This document shows positions 46,553 to 60,838 of a stretch of DNA of 64,000 nt, in pieces (positions within the stretch are counted from its first letter, which is position 1; each line of letters opens with the position of its first letter). The notes beneath the pieces are model-generated. The model ran no database searches. It saw only the letters and a program-made list of their open reading frames with translations, and was not told the DNA's origin. The stretch spans positions 32,283,856 through 32,347,855 of the forward strand of contig CM037789.1 of the NCBI GenBank assembly GCA_021229015.1, in the 5' to 3' direction. The DNA comes from Solen grandis. Its lineage: Eukaryota; Mollusca; Bivalvia; Adapedonta; Solenidae. The position numbers and the translations under genes were made by a program.

Positions 46553-48800
46553 AAATGAACACTCAGATGAGTATTGAGGATTTATTGACCATTACAGTGA
46601 CACTCAGGTGAGAAGAGTAATGAAGTATTTATTGACCATTACAGCAACACTCAGGTGAGAAGTGTAATGAAGTATTTATTGACCATTATATCAACACTCA
46701 GGTGAGTAATGAAGTATTTATTGACCATTACAGCAACACTCAGGTGAGAAGAGTAATGAAATATTTATTGACCATTATAGCAACACTCAGGTGAGAGATA
46801 ATGAAGTATTTAATTGACCATTACAGGACCTCAGGTGAGTAGAGTATGAATATTTATTGACCATTACAGCAACACTCAGGTGAGTAGAGTATGAAGTATT
46901 TATTGACCATTACAGTGAACACACAGTGAGTAGAGTAATGAATATTATTACCATTACAGCAACACTCAGTGAGAGATATGAAGTATTTATTGACCATTAC
47001 AGACACTCAGGGAAGAGTAAGAAGTATTTATTGACCATTACAGCACACTCAGGTGAGAGAATAATGAAGTATTTATTGACCATTACAGCGACCACAGGTA
47101 AGATAATGAAGTATTTATTGACCATTACTCAACACTCAGGTAGAGATAATGAAGTATTTATTGACCATTACAGGACCACAGTAAGTAATGAAGTATTTAT
47201 TGACCATTACAGACACTCAGGTGAGTAATAAGTATTTATGACCATTACAGCAACACTCAGGTGAGTAATGAAGTATTTATTGACCATTACAGCAACACTC
47301 AGGTGAGTAATGAAGTATTTATTGACCATTACAGCAACACTCAGGTGAGTAGAGTAATGAAGTATTTATTGACCATTACAGCAACACTCAGGTGAGTAAT
47401 GAAGTATTTATTGACCATTACAGCAACACTCAGGTGAGAGATAATGAAGTATTTATTGACCATTACAGCAACACTCAGGTGAGAAGAGTAATGAATATTT
47501 ATTGACCTTACAGCGACACTCAGGTAGAGAATAAATATTTATTACCATTAAGGACACTCAGGTGAAGAGTATAATATTTATTGACCATTACAGCAACACC
47601 AGGTGAGAAGTAATAATTCAGACCATAAAGTTTTTGCTCAAAGTGAGAATATGAAGTATTTATTGACCATTACAGCAACACTCAGGTGAGTAATTGAATA
47701 TTTATTGACCATTACAGCAACACTCAGGTGATAGAGTATGAAATATTTTGACCATTACAGACTCAGTGAGTAAGAATGAAGTATTTATTGACCATTACAG
47801 CAAATCAGGTGAGAATATGAATATTTATTGACCATTACAGAACTCAGGTGAGTAAGTAAAAGTATTTATTGACCATTACAGCAACACTCAGGTGAGAAGA
47901 GTAATGAAGTATTTATTGACCATTACAGCAACACTCAGGTGAGAAGAGTAATGAAATATTTATTGACCATTACAGCGACACTCAGGTGAGAAGAGTAATG
48001 AAATATTTATTGACCATTACAGCGACACTCAGGTGAGAAGAGTAATGAAATATTTATTGACCATTACAGCAACACTCAGGTGAGTAGAGTAATAAATATT
48101 ATTGACCATTAACAGGCACTCAGGTGAGAAGAGTAATGAAGTATTTATTGACCATTACAGCAACACTCAGGTGAGTAGAGTAATGAAGTATTTATTGACC
48201 ATTACAGCAACACTCAGGTGAGTAGAGTAATGAAGTATTTATTGCCCATTACAGAACACTCAGGTGAGAGAGAATGAAATTTATTGACCATTACAGGACA
48301 CTCAGGTGAGTAAGTAATAAGTATTTATTGACCATTACAGCACACTCAGTGAGAGAGTAATGAATATTTATTGACCATTATATGAACACTCAGGTGAGTA
48401 GAGTAATGAAATATTTATTGACCATAAGAGTGATGCTCAGGTGAGTACAGTAATGGAAGTATTTATTGACCATTATATCAACACTCAGGTGAGTAAGAGT
48501 AATGAATATTTATTGACCATTACAGCAACACTCAGGTGAGTAGAGTAATGAATATTTATTGACCATTACAGCAACACTCAGGTGAGTAGAGTAATGAAGT
48601 ATTTATTGACCATTAACAACACTCAGGTGAGAGAGTAATGAAATATTATTGACCATTACAGCAACCTCAGGTGAGTAGAGTAATGAAGTATTTATTGACC
48701 ATTACAGCAACACTCAGGTGAGTAGAGTAATGAAGTATTTATTGACCATTATATCAACACTCAGGTGAGTAGAGTATTGAAGTATTTATTGACCATTACC
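46553..48800 (-). repeat. 47-bp tandem array, right-arm copy (eroded)
   Basis: Same unit as 14,905-17,275 on the other strand. Many units have lost bases at random ('cactcagtgagagatatgaa' and similar), unlike the clean left copy. Such loss confined to the array suggests consensus errors in a hard-to-polish tract. The open frame at 46,926 is translation of the array. Confidence 0.9.
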
Positions 48801-49316
48801 AGACAATGGGTTTTGACAAAATATACAATAAATTTAATGAAATGGACAAATAAAATCAATAGTTTGTATACATCCTGCAAAATTCTGGACAGTTCATCTA
48901 AATCTACATTCAGAAAATCCAGACTTCCACTGTATGCTTTGGACTAAACACCAATTTGATATTTAGACCAAATTAGTATCCAGCAGGAATCTCCAATGAA
49001 TATTGCCGTAAATCCTTTTGATTGTGTGTTGTTATTTTTTTTCTAGTTGTTAATGGTGTAATTTTCATGTATTTGTAACTTAATGGCACTTGATGATCTC
49101 CAGGACTGTTGTACAGTGTAAATGATTGTTAGCCATTACTACAAAATAAGAAGCAGAAGAAAAGGAACTCAAGAAGAAAATGAAGATGAAGAAGAAGAGG
49201 AAGTGCCATAAACATTATTATAATGAATGAGATTAAACCGCTGCGATTAAACCGTAATTTTAATTTTTTTACTTATTTCATAAACTCCCACTTGATTTAT
49301 GATCATGAACACTCAC

Positions 49317-49455
49317 TGGTTAGGCATTACAAGGTTAGGACAAGACTGGTACCCCTGCTCCTGCCCTGTCTGGTCCTTGATTCTTACATCCCATTTTACG
49401 TTCTTTGAAATAACTGGCAGAGCAGACCTATACACTAGGCTGGACCGTCCATTTC
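49317..49455 (-). other. Possible non-coding first exon, right-arm copy
   Basis: Mirror of 14,221-14,360: reverse-strand acceptor ends at 49,456 and donor GTGAGT begins at 49,316. One base shorter than the left copy. Confidence 0.28.
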
Positions 49456-49799
49456 CTGAAAAAGAAAACACATTGTGAGAAGCCAGACAGATGGCTTCAA
49501 CACCATATCAAGTTTGTTTTTGTTATTGTTTTTTTTTCTTATAACAGATAGTTTTTCTTAAGTTCATTTAAGAATTTTGTACTGAAAAATAAACACAACC
49601 TGGATAATACATAATGTGGAGTCTCCAGCCTGCAAAACTCTAAAACAAATTTTAATTGTTTACTATGGACCTGAAATATTCACTGACTAATGAAAATTAA
49701 TGCTTGCTGGTTATGTGCACAAATGACAGAAGCAAGCATTTACTGTAATCATTACCTTTCGGAAATATCCAATGAGTGGATTTTGTTCCATGTGTACTG

Positions 49800-50085
49800 C
49801 TTGTCAATAACATGTCTACTTGATACAGTGCTGCCACACTGCATTATCATGATACCACACCCAGTCACATTATCCTAGCACCGGGTCAAACAGTCCTGGA
49901 ACTAACCTAATAGCTCAACTGTGATGGATCAAGTTTATTTTAGCACTTTTTGTGAAGGCAACCCAAAGACCATTCATGCCAATTTTATCAATTTCTACCC
50001 ATTGGTTTCAGGGGTGATGTAATTTAAAGCAAATTGTTGACAACAGACAACGACGGATGAGTGGTAATCACAAAAGCTCACCTTG
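49800..50085 (-). repeat. SINE fragment plus truncated element E3, right-arm copy
   Basis: Same SINE/E3 junction as 13,586-13,865, showing that the junction predates the separation of the two arms. Confidence 0.55.
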
Positions 50086-50278
50086 AGTAAGCGAATAAAA
50101 ACAGAAGGATTAACAGAATAATAACAAGACAAGCTCGTCTTTTTCTGTGCTTGTCAATAAAAATAGATATTGCATTAAAAGGCAAAATAAAAATCTCTGT
50201 ATTATCAGCATATACATGCTCTTGGGGCAATAAACATGTGTTCAAGTTTTAAAGCAAAATCTCAAAGAGTTCAGTAAA

Positions 50279-53200
50279 CAAGAGGGCCAAGATGGCTCTG
50301 TGTCGCTCACCTGAGTAAGATGGCTGTGTTAGGCATAATGACAAAAAATCTGGCATCTAAAGTGTTTTTCTTACATTTGACTAAGTGACCTACATATTGA
50401 TCCTACCTGAATGTGCACTCAACTGGGAATTCATGCAGTTATCATTTCATGCAGTTATCATTCATATCAAGTTTAATGAAGACTTGGACAAAAATGTGGC
50501 CTCTAGAGTGTTCAAAGATTTTTCTAAGATTTAACCTGGTGACCTAGTTTTTGACCCATGGGACTCATTTTCAAACTGCACCATATAACATTAGACAAAC
50601 ATCCTACCAATCAATGAAGATTGGCTAAAACTGTGGCCTCTAGAGAGTTCATAAGGTTTTTCTTAGATTTGACCTGGTGACCTAGTTTTTGATCCCACAT
50701 GACCCATTTTCAAACTCCTGCAAGATATCATGTAGACAAATATCCTGACCAAGTTTCATGAAGATTGAGCCAAAACTGTGGTCTGTAGAGTGTTAAAAAG
50801 GTTTTTCCAGGATTTGACCTGGTGACCTAGTTTTGACCCCACATGACCCAATTTCAACTCATCCGAGATATCATGTAGACAAATATCCTGAACAAATTTT
50901 ATGAAGATTGGGTCAAAACTGTGGCCTTAGGGTGTTCACAACGTTTTTCTAGATATTTGACCTGGTGACCTAGTTTTTGACCCCACATGACCCAAATTTC
51001 GAACTCATCCGAGATATTTAAAACAAACATCCTAACCATTTTCATGAAGATTGGGTAAAACTGTGGCCTGTAGGTGTTCACAAGGTTTTTTCTAAGTTTG
51101 ACCTGGTGAACATGTTTTTGACCCCACATGACCAAATTTCGAACTCATCCAAGATATCATGTAGACAAACATCCTGACCAAGTTTCATGAAGATTGGGTA
51201 AAAACTGTGGCCTCTAGAGTGTTCACAAGGTTTTTCTAAGTTTGACCTGGTGACCTAGTTTTTGACCCCACATGACCAATTTCAACTCATCAGATATCAT
51301 AGACAAACATCCTGACCAAGTTTCATGAAGATTGGGCCAAAACTGTGGCCTGTAGAGTGTTAACAAGGTTTTTCCAGGATTTGACCTGTTGACCTAGCTT
51401 TTGACCCCACAGGACCCAATTTCGAACTCTCCGAGAATTATAAAGACAAACATCCTAACCATTTTTCATGAAGATTGGGCTGAAACTGTGGCCTTAGGTG
51501 TTCGCAAGTTTTTCTAAGATAGTCCCTGGTACTTGTTTTTGACCCCACATGACCAAATTTCGAACTATCCGAGATATCATGTAGACAAACATCCTGACCA
51601 AGTTTTTTTTTTTTTTTCATGAAACAATTTATGAAGATTCAAAACTGTGGCTGTAGAGTGTTCACAAGGTTTTTCTAAATTTATGTGACCTAGTTTTTGA
51701 CCCCACATGACCATTTTCAAACTCTCTGAGATATCATGTCAACAAACATCCTGACCAAGTTTCATGAAGATTGGGTTAAAACTGTGGCCTCTAGAGTGTT
51801 CACAAGGTTTTTCTAAGATTTGACCTGGTGACCTAGTTTTTGACCCCACATGACCAAATTTCGAACTCATTCGAGATATCATGTAGACAAACATCCTGAC
51901 CAAGTTTCATGAAGATTGGGCCTAAACTGTGGCCTGTAGAGTGTTCACAAGGTTTTTCTAAGATTTAAAGTGGTGACCTAGTTTTTGACCCCACATGACC
52001 CTATTTTGAACTCCTCTGAGATATCATGTAGACAAACATCCTGACCAAGTTTCATGAAGATTGGGCAAAACTGTGGCCTGTAGAGTGTTACAAGGTTTTT
52101 CCAAGATTTAATGGTGACCTAGTTTTTGACCCCACATGACCCATTTGAACTCTCGAGATATCATGTAGACAAACATCCTGACCAAGTTTCATGAAGATTG
52201 GGTAAAAACTGTGGCCTCTAGAGTGTTCACAAGGTTTTTCTAAGTTTGACCTGGTGACCTAGTTTTTGACCCCACATGACCCAATTTCAAACTCATTCGA
52301 GATATCATGTAGACAAACATCCTGACCAAGTTTCATGAAGATTGGGTTAAAACTGTGGCCTCTAGAGTGTTCACAATGTTTTTCTAAGATTTGAAGTGGT
52401 GACCTAGTTTTTGACCCCACATGACCCAATTTTGAACTCCTCTGAGATATCATGTAGACAAACATCCTGACCAAGTTTTATGAAGATTGACCCAAAACTG
52501 TGGCCTGTAGAGTGTTAACAAGGTTTTTGGTTTCCTTCCTTTGACCCCACAAACATCCTTTTCATGAAGATTGCAAACTGTGGCCTTAGAGTGTTCAAGG
52601 TTTTTCAGATGCCTGTGACCTGTTTTGACCCACATGACCAATTTCGAACTCTCCGAGAATATAGACAAACATCCTGACCAAATTTTATGAAGATTGTCCC
52701 AAAACTGTGGCCTGTAGAGTGTTCACAAGGTTTTTCTAAATTTTGACCTGATGACCTAGTTTTTGACCCCACATGACCTATTTTCAAACTCCTCTGAGAT
52801 ATCATGTCGACAAACATCCTGACCAAGTTTCATGAAGATTGGGTTAAAACTGTGGCCTCTAGAGTGTTCACAAGGTTTTTCTAAGATTTGACCTGGTGAC
52901 CTAGTTTTTGACCCCACATGATCAAATTTCGAACTCATTCGAGATATCATACAGACAAACATCCTGACCAAGTTTCCAAAGGCCTGAGAGTGTTAACAAG
53001 GTTTTTCCAGGATTTGACCTGTTGACCTAGCTTTTGACCCCACATGACCCAATTTCGAACTCTTCCGAGATATCATGTAGACAAACATCCTGACCAAGTT
53101 TCATGAAGATTGATCCAAAACTGTGGCCTGTAGAGTGTTAACAAGGTTTTTCCAGGATTTGACCTGTTGACCTAGCTTTTGACCCCACATGACCCAATTT

Positions 53201-53620
53201 CGAACTCTTCCGAGAAATTATAAAGACAAACATCCTAACCAAGTTTCATGAAGATTGGGCTGAAACTGTGGCCTCTAGAGTGTTCGCAAGGTTTTTCTAA
53301 GATAGTCCCTGGTGACCTTGTTTTGACCCCACATGACCCTATTTTGAACTCCTCTGAGATATCATGTAGACAAACATCCTGACCAAGTTCCATGAAGATT
53401 GATCCAAAACTGTGGCCTGTAGAGTCTTAACAAGGTTTTTCCAGGATTTGACCTGTTGACCTAGCTTTTGACCCCACATGACCCAATTTCGAACTCTTCC
53501 GAGATATCATGTTGACAAATATCCTGAACAAATTTTATGAAGATTGGGTCAAAACTATTGCCTCTATAGTGTTCACAGCGTTTTTTTAAGATTTGACCTG
53601 GTGACCTAGTTTGTGACTAA
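50279..53620 (-). mobile_element. Element E2, right-arm copy (longer array)
   Basis: Starts 'caagagggccaagatggc' and carries roughly 21 units of ~145 bp, against about 12 in the left arm. Several stretches (50,900-52,700) have irregular base losses. The far end lacks the 'agctcaccgtcgtc' head of the left copy: the array runs directly into 'gactaaaaagtgagttg'. Open frames on the - strand between 50,899 and 52,971 are translations of units. Confidence 0.85.
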
Positions 53621-53783
53621 AAAGTGAGTTGTTACGAAAAAATTAATAAAGTCAGAAAAGGAGCATAATTATGTAAAAATCCAAGATAGAGTTATGCATT
53701 GCACTCTTGGCATTTATAAGTAGAGGTGATTATCATATACAGGCTATCAAAGTTTCAGAGCAATACCTCAAAGGTTCAAGTAA

Positions 53784-53952
53784 ACAAGAGGGCAATTATG
53801 GCCCTGTATTGCTCACCTGGGTATAAGGTTACCCAAGGAACATCAGTCTGTATTAACACATTTTGAAACCTGGCCAGTAGTTTTGAAGGAGATGATCCCT
53901 GCAAAGTTTAATTAAATTCTGTCTAGCAGTTTCAGAGAATTCAATATAATTT

Positions 53953-54000
<48 letters not shown>

Positions 54001-54424
54001 AATAAATACTGCCCCTTGCAGCAATATTTTTTTATAGATCGGAATCATTTTAGCAACATTTGTGAAGTTTCACCCAAGGATCATCCCTGTCAAATTTAAT
54101 CAAATTCTGTTCAGCGGTTTCAGAGGAGATGTCTTTTAGAGATTTCACTATACACATACAAGGCAAATTAGACCCTCTCACGGCGGCCATGCTTTTTAAC
54201 CAATCGGAATAATTTCAGCAACTTTTGTGTAGCTTCACCCAAGGATCATCCCTGCCAACTTAAAACAAATTTTGTCTGATAAAATTAACAAGAGTTATGT
54301 ACATCCATTGAGTAATAGTGAAGATGATGGCAATGTTTAACATTTCATGAGACGCAGCCACCGACATGGACATTGACGCCGGGGTGACTGCAATAGCTCC
54401 TCCTATTCTTTGAATAGTCAAGCT
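53784..54424 (-). mobile_element. Element E1, right-arm copy
   Basis: 'caagagggcaattatggc' at one end and 'gaatagtcaagct|aaaaac' at the other, with an AT microsatellite near 53,955-53,995. It lacks about one internal unit relative to 10,561-11,351. Confidence 0.75.
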
Positions 54425-57400
54425 AAAAACAGAGGCACAGAAAGACTAAACTGACAAATCTGCACAACATTTTCAGGGAGGTATAAATATATATAACACT
54501 AACACAACCAACATCTTTCTCTCTATAGATACAGAAAGAAGGAAAAAAAATACTTGTATGTATTTATTTGCTAAAATAAACATGCGCTCACATTGATGAC
54601 GTGAAAAAATTATGTAATTTACAGAACCAAGATAACAACTGATGTATATTCTGCAAATTATATTGGACAGTTAGATACTAGAATATAAAACAAAGGTTAA
54701 AATAATTAAAATGTGTAAGTTAAGAATGTAATCAACACATATAAAATCAATGTGTATTTATTTATTTATTGTCATCAATTGTTTATTTTGGAAGAACCAA
54801 ATATAGAAGTAATTTAATTAGATTCCTTGTTTCAAGAAAATAGTGCGGATGAAAACAACGGATATCAGGTTAGAATAAAAATTATCAATGTCTGTGTTTT
54901 GTTGTGTATTAACCACAGGTTCCTCGCTGTTTAACTGTGGTTAAATTGACAATACACAGAGATTGATTATATCACGCGATTCCTTGAAGTCGGACAGGTT
55001 CTTAAAAAAACTCAAAGAATCGCCGGTTTCGAGGAATCATTTGAATGTCAAAATGCAATACATTTATATTTGTCGATACATTAACGTCGTCTTTTCATTA
55101 GTTATATTTTTTTACGTTTAATCTTTAATAGTACTTTTAAAACAGAATATGTTTAACCATTACAAAATAAACACAATCATAGCTTTCATTGTGAGAATTA
55201 AGTCAGAAATAAGTTCTTTATTTACCGATAATTTGATTGAAACCCTTTGTTTGAGTTTGTGTATATGGCGGTGTTGCATATTTTTTACATTCTTGTAACA
55301 CTGAACATTATGCCGTGGTTCTCCAAATTAATAATTACATAGAAAAAGAACAACACAGAAACAAACAATATCAGCTCCTGAAATGACAAATGATTAATCA
55401 TGCAGACCCGTCACAGTTTGTTACATGATCAGTAAATGCGAAAATACATTGATATAACGATTCACCTATATATACTCTATGGAGGTTTGACGATGTGTGA
55501 AAACAAATACAAAATCATTTCGACCAAGGTGTTAATTGGGACACATGGTCATAGGGGCGGAGTATGGTTGTCAAGGAGATACAGACAAATTTTGATATCT
55601 ACTTTGAAGGAATTGCATAGAAATTATATAGGATATACTATCTAGGGACCAAGGACGGAGCTCGAGGAATCCCAAATCGCATGTTTGAAGAATCGCCCAT
55701 AAATTTATATAGAATAAGAAGGGCTAAAACAAAGGACCAGGCATGTAGCTCGAGTCATTGCCGGTATTCAATGAATCGCCACATTGAGGAATCGCGTGAC
55801 CACTGTATATCAATTAAAACAAAAGTGAAGTACTTAACATTATTTCCTGTTTGCCATAAACTAGTTTAGTTCAAAATTTAGAGAATTCAATACTAGTAGA
55901 ATTTTGAATCTGCCTCTGATGCTGCCCAGACATCAACGCATTAACTATCATCGAGTCATGTTTTCATGCCCATATGTGTTTGCGCAGACATACATTTCCA
56001 GAACTCCTGTTAACGCAAGTTTTGACTAAGTCATTGGCAGATCAACAAATATGTGGAAAATACAGTTATTAAGAGTTAGAAGTAATAAGATTATAGGCAT
56101 AGTCTGTTTTAAACAAAAAAGATATTACTTTTAGAGCTGTTTATAATTTACTCCCCAAAATATTTAATGAATGCATTTTTGTCAATTTGTTTCATCTGGT
56201 TCCTTCAATCTGTCAAAACATTAATGTGATTGTTATGTGGCGTATTGTCTCGGAATATTTTGCACAGTATATTGTGATATTTTCCTAAAAAACACGGTAT
56301 ACCATGGTACAATTCCAACTCATGGTTCTTAGCTCTACTTTTGACAGTCTCTAAAAGGCACCAGCAGACTATTAGCTGGAAAAATGTTTCCAATCCTACA
56401 TGAAAAATTTGTTAATACTAATTTGCTTTCTGATGTCACTTTATCAGATTTTTTTTCCTCCATTAATTTTACAAAATCACAAAATTTATTTTTTTATTTT
56501 TATCTTGAAAGGATATCTAAAGCGGTCTTACATAGTGTCAATATTTCTGTGATTTTACACTTAACTTATAACTGAGATAATTAAACTGTAAGTTTTGGAA
56601 ACAACATACGCTGCTGATTGCCAGACCCCCCCCCACCACCATTTATAGCATGGCATGTAATGCACGAAATACATGAGTAACCTATGTTTGAGGTATCCCC
56701 TAAAAATGTCTGATGCTTCGTGAAAATACAGCCTACAGTTATAGTTCGTTGAAAGGGAGCAGCTACATCTGGTTGCAGTCAAGGTAATTAAACAGTCTAA
56801 ATTTTTAAAAAATAATATCAACTGCGGCAAGCTAAATACATATGTGCCGAGATTAGTCCACGTATGTGTACCCATAAATTGTGCTATCTTTCTACTTTCG
56901 ATTTGGCGTTATCCCCTACCAAAATTTCATGTCGCGCCGAGCAGATCATTGATCATTGATTGAGAATAGGTCTTATCATCAGGTGATTCCTAACAAAGGA
57001 AGCTTAGTTCAGCATGGCTTGCTTTTTTTTGTTATAAATAAGTGGTATTTTAACTTCAAAATAATATGCACTTTTCTCTGTGATCGCCTTTATTCGTTGA
57101 ATTTGTCGTGCAATCAGAAACTTTCAATTTACAACGTCAGGAACAATGTTGTGATTGCACTGTATCAGCAGGGTCTCTAATTCTAGGGGTGTGAGCAAAA
57201 CCAGGCTAAATGCTAATATAAGTATATGCACTTACTGTGACTTAGCCTAGTTTCTCATCCTCGCGATGTAGTACGAGACCCTGGATTGATCAGTGAGCGG
57301 TGCACTCAAGCGTTTCGATATTAAGAAAACGTTACCCGGATTCAATGAGAAAGTGGCGATGAGATTAGGTATACTGACAGTATACTTAAATGAATGACTG

Positions 57401-58519
57401 TTCGCAAGTTGACCGATTAGAATAAGGTCTATTTTAACCTCGATTTGACCCGGAAATGTTGATGACCCGAAACTGTCGAGTTCCCTGAATAAACCAAGTT
57501 TAACTTACTGAAATAGGTTAATTCACAAAGAATACTTACTATTTGGAACGCAGAGGACTTATGAAACACATTTTTAAACAGTTTAAATCACCAAGCGATG
57601 ATTTTAGGTACCAATGTTTATTTGTTGTAATTTCATAGCTGCTCCTCGTGCGTTTTTATGCAAATGGCGAATTTCATAAAAGGAGATAACTCTGTATAAC
57701 CCACTGAACTATATCTGTTACAGGGTATCTGAGGTATATTTATAACCTATCATTTGATATTTAGTACTTATCATTTATTTCTTATAATATATTAATTGAT
57801 GTTTATAACTTATTTTTATTAGTAATTATTTAAAACTACGGAAGCTTAAAATGACCCGCCCCTAATATGTAACAATACGGCTAAAATGTATACGATAGAG
57901 TTACGTATCTTTGATAGGCGATATTTAAAATGACCTTTTATAAAATAACATCTAATTTTATAATTTTTAATATTAAAGCATATTTTATTTAATAAGAAAG
58001 AACTTAATTATATATACTACTTTTAAAGTATTTTATTATTATACACTTTTTTTATATATTTTAAAACATATATTCCTTTTTTTAAGTTTAGATACAACCA
58101 ATAGGGTTGGGAAAAAAAATTTTTTTTAAATTCAATATCAACACTTATGTTAATTTAATGGCTGCAAACGGCGGAAGCGCTTTTGGAACGGGCTTTTTCA
58201 AGGTAATTTTCTTTTGAATTATTCACAAATTTGAAATTGTAAATGACGGTCACTTTGTGTTAATGTAAACAGAATAGATGCGATGGGACCAGCTCTGTAC
58301 TATAATTGTTTATGAATAATAAAAATGAATGTACGTTTTAATTTAATTATAAAATAAGTTATAAATGGTGTTTTAATAATGAATTACAAGTTTAAGTTAA
58401 AATTTTTAATTATTGAATAGTTATAAATTATAAACTTGTTGTGCGTGCGTATGTGAGTATCGATCAATAAACATCACCTATCATTGAGTAAATACTTAAT
58501 CTTTAACATTTATAAGACA
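54425..58519. other. Single-copy part of the right arm, no gene seen
   Basis: Counterpart of 6,363-10,560. Open frames at 55,436 and 55,681 mirror those in the left arm and have no exon signals. A C run lies near 56,625-56,634. Confidence 0.5.
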
Positions 58520-58690
58520 CAATAAATGTTACACCGAATCCTACATAGTCACCGAATCCTAACATAATTACACATAATAAGTTTACACCGACATATCCAC
58601 TAACATAAGTTTACACCGACATCCTAACAACGTAAATGTTTCGATCTAACATATTCACGACATCCTGTACGCATTACATGTTTAACATTC
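58520..58690 (-). repeat. 24-bp array remnant, right arm
   Basis: 'taacataagtttacaccgac' and related eroded units. Only a handful are recognisable against about 14 in the left arm. Confidence 0.7.
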
Positions 58691-60234
58691 AAGAACGCCC
58701 GCGGTATTCCAGGGAGTTCGGGGGGGGGGGGGGGGCGCAATACTAAAAAATATGTAGGCAGTGACAATGCAAATGGCTTGCCGCTTTTCCCGGAGCTTGA
58801 GAAGGGTGTAGTTCCGGTTGGATTTTGGAGCAGGGGAACTTTAATTTAAAGCAGTTAAAAAGCGCACTCTTGTGAGTTTTTGGGGGGTCATGTGTCTTAA
58901 TTTATGTATGGTAAATGTATGCCCCCACCTCCCCCCACACCGCAATTGAATCCGCCAGTGTAATAAACATCTCCCGCCATTACGGGATTCTTCCATAACT
59001 AATAAATAATACGTTATTAATAATATTGTATAATGACAACGATTATTAAGTTAACCGTAACAAATTATAAGTACTAAAACGTTAATTTCACTCCAGGGCT
59101 TCCATAGCATTTTGATAAATGGTTCGGCCAACAGAAGAAGAAAATTTAGCCTCCGCTCAACTTATCAATAAATATGCATAACTTGTCCATATGTATACAT
59201 ATCTCGTTAGTAGTATGCCGTGCGCACGCATTCCTTGCCAATGGCGTACCTGGGCGTATGCACTTACGCACGTGCGTACAATTGAGTTGAAAAGTCGAAT
59301 ATTTAAAAAACGCCATAAACACAATATTAATTATTAAAACTTTGCTTTAAACTCGCCTGTTATTCAAAGAAAAACATATCGGTAATCAAAACAATATCTA
59401 AACACTGTGGTGTCGTCGTCGTCGTGAAAAACAATAAAATTGGACTTTCTCATCAAGTACCATAACTCTTTGGTCCATTTTGACCTGATTTATCCCCCCC
59501 CCCCTTAAAAAAAGAAGAGGAAAAAAACCTTACCAGATTAGCGCCGGCATCCGCAAGCGGCGCACTTTTTTTTATTGTGACTCGTTAATTTTATTTTTTT
59601 TTCCATTTTTTTTTTTATTTTGCGTTGCATACTTTATCATCATTTCGTTATTGAGTCCGACCGTGGCACCGATTGTTGATACCGCCGACATTAAAGGTGC
59701 CGCCGTAACCTACGTGACAAAAGTGAGACAAACGGTAATTAAGCCACTTAACCTCGTTTTGGTTAAAATTTCATGCTTTCAAAAATGAATTTCAGATAGA
59801 TCTAATATATACCGAGCATTAGAAAGAGACCTTGCTGCTCGTGACTTTGATGAATTCGACATTGAGATATGTCGTTGCAGGGCCAGATGTTCCGCAGACA
59901 ATTAACAGTCAAAGATTTCGGAGGCTTTTGGTCAATATGAATGAAGATCGAATTGTCTCAAATCATTCATTAAGATTGTGCTATCCTAATATACATTTCT
60001 TCCACTCTCTCTGGCCATTATTTATATACACGTATACTCAGACAGAAAGAAAATAGATGATTAGCTTTTCATTTTAAATTTATTAAATTTATAATTTATA
60101 TAGCCATTTATTGGATAAAATTACATATAGTGTAAACACAAATATGGTACCTGGTTTTAAGTCTAGAAAAAACCCAAAACCTTTCGATAAATGTCTTCGC
60201 AACAGTGAATAAACTTTGAACTAAGTCTCTCAAA
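58691..60234. other. Right-arm stretch with GAC tract, no gene seen
   Basis: Counterpart of about 4,480-6,020, including a G run (58,720-58,734) and the four-unit GAC/GTC tract near 59,413. No supported exon. Confidence 0.5.
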
Positions 60235-60390
60235 GTGTTTCAATTTGGGTTCCACAAGCATCTCGGGAGTGGGAGGTCATGGGTTCGATTCCCGGCCGCG
60301 ACATACCAAAATCGTAAAACAAATGATACTGTTATAGCTCTCTTGCTTGGCGCTCAGCATATAAAGGTACGTGTAGTTGCAGGACTGGAA
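60235..60390 (+). repeat. tRNA-derived SINE
   Basis: B-box 'gggttcgattccc' at 60,281-60,293 is preceded by 'catctcgggagtgggagg' and followed by 'gacataccaaaatcg', 'tagctctcttgcttggcgct' and 'gcatataaaggtacg'. It is the best-preserved head in the window. Confidence 0.75.
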
Positions 60391-60838
60391 ATTTCCCGGG
60401 GGTTGCCAAATCTTTTCAACAATTTAAAAAGTAAATATAACTGCAAATAACACTGGGAAATATTTGGCTGGCTAGGAAGATATATAATAATAATAATAAT
60501 AATATGTATGTATTAAAAACTTCTAAAATTCACAAAACCATCCTATTTCTTAATAGTATACCCACTTTACTCCCTGAATGAAGTAATATCGACACAACGA
60601 ATGAAACAAGTCAGTGGATTGTACTGAGCGTAGGACGTATTCACCACCGCTTGACTATTTCCAAGCCTTATCGAAGTCAAATTTAACAACCCATGGTCTG
60701 TTTCATAAAAAACGAACACCTTTCGTTGGTAAAAAAATAAAAAATATATGCAGATACCTTCGTAAAGTACTAACACGGCCGTCCTTTACTTACCTGAATT
60801 TTTTTTAACAACAATCCGGCACCAAATGGCACCAGGCG

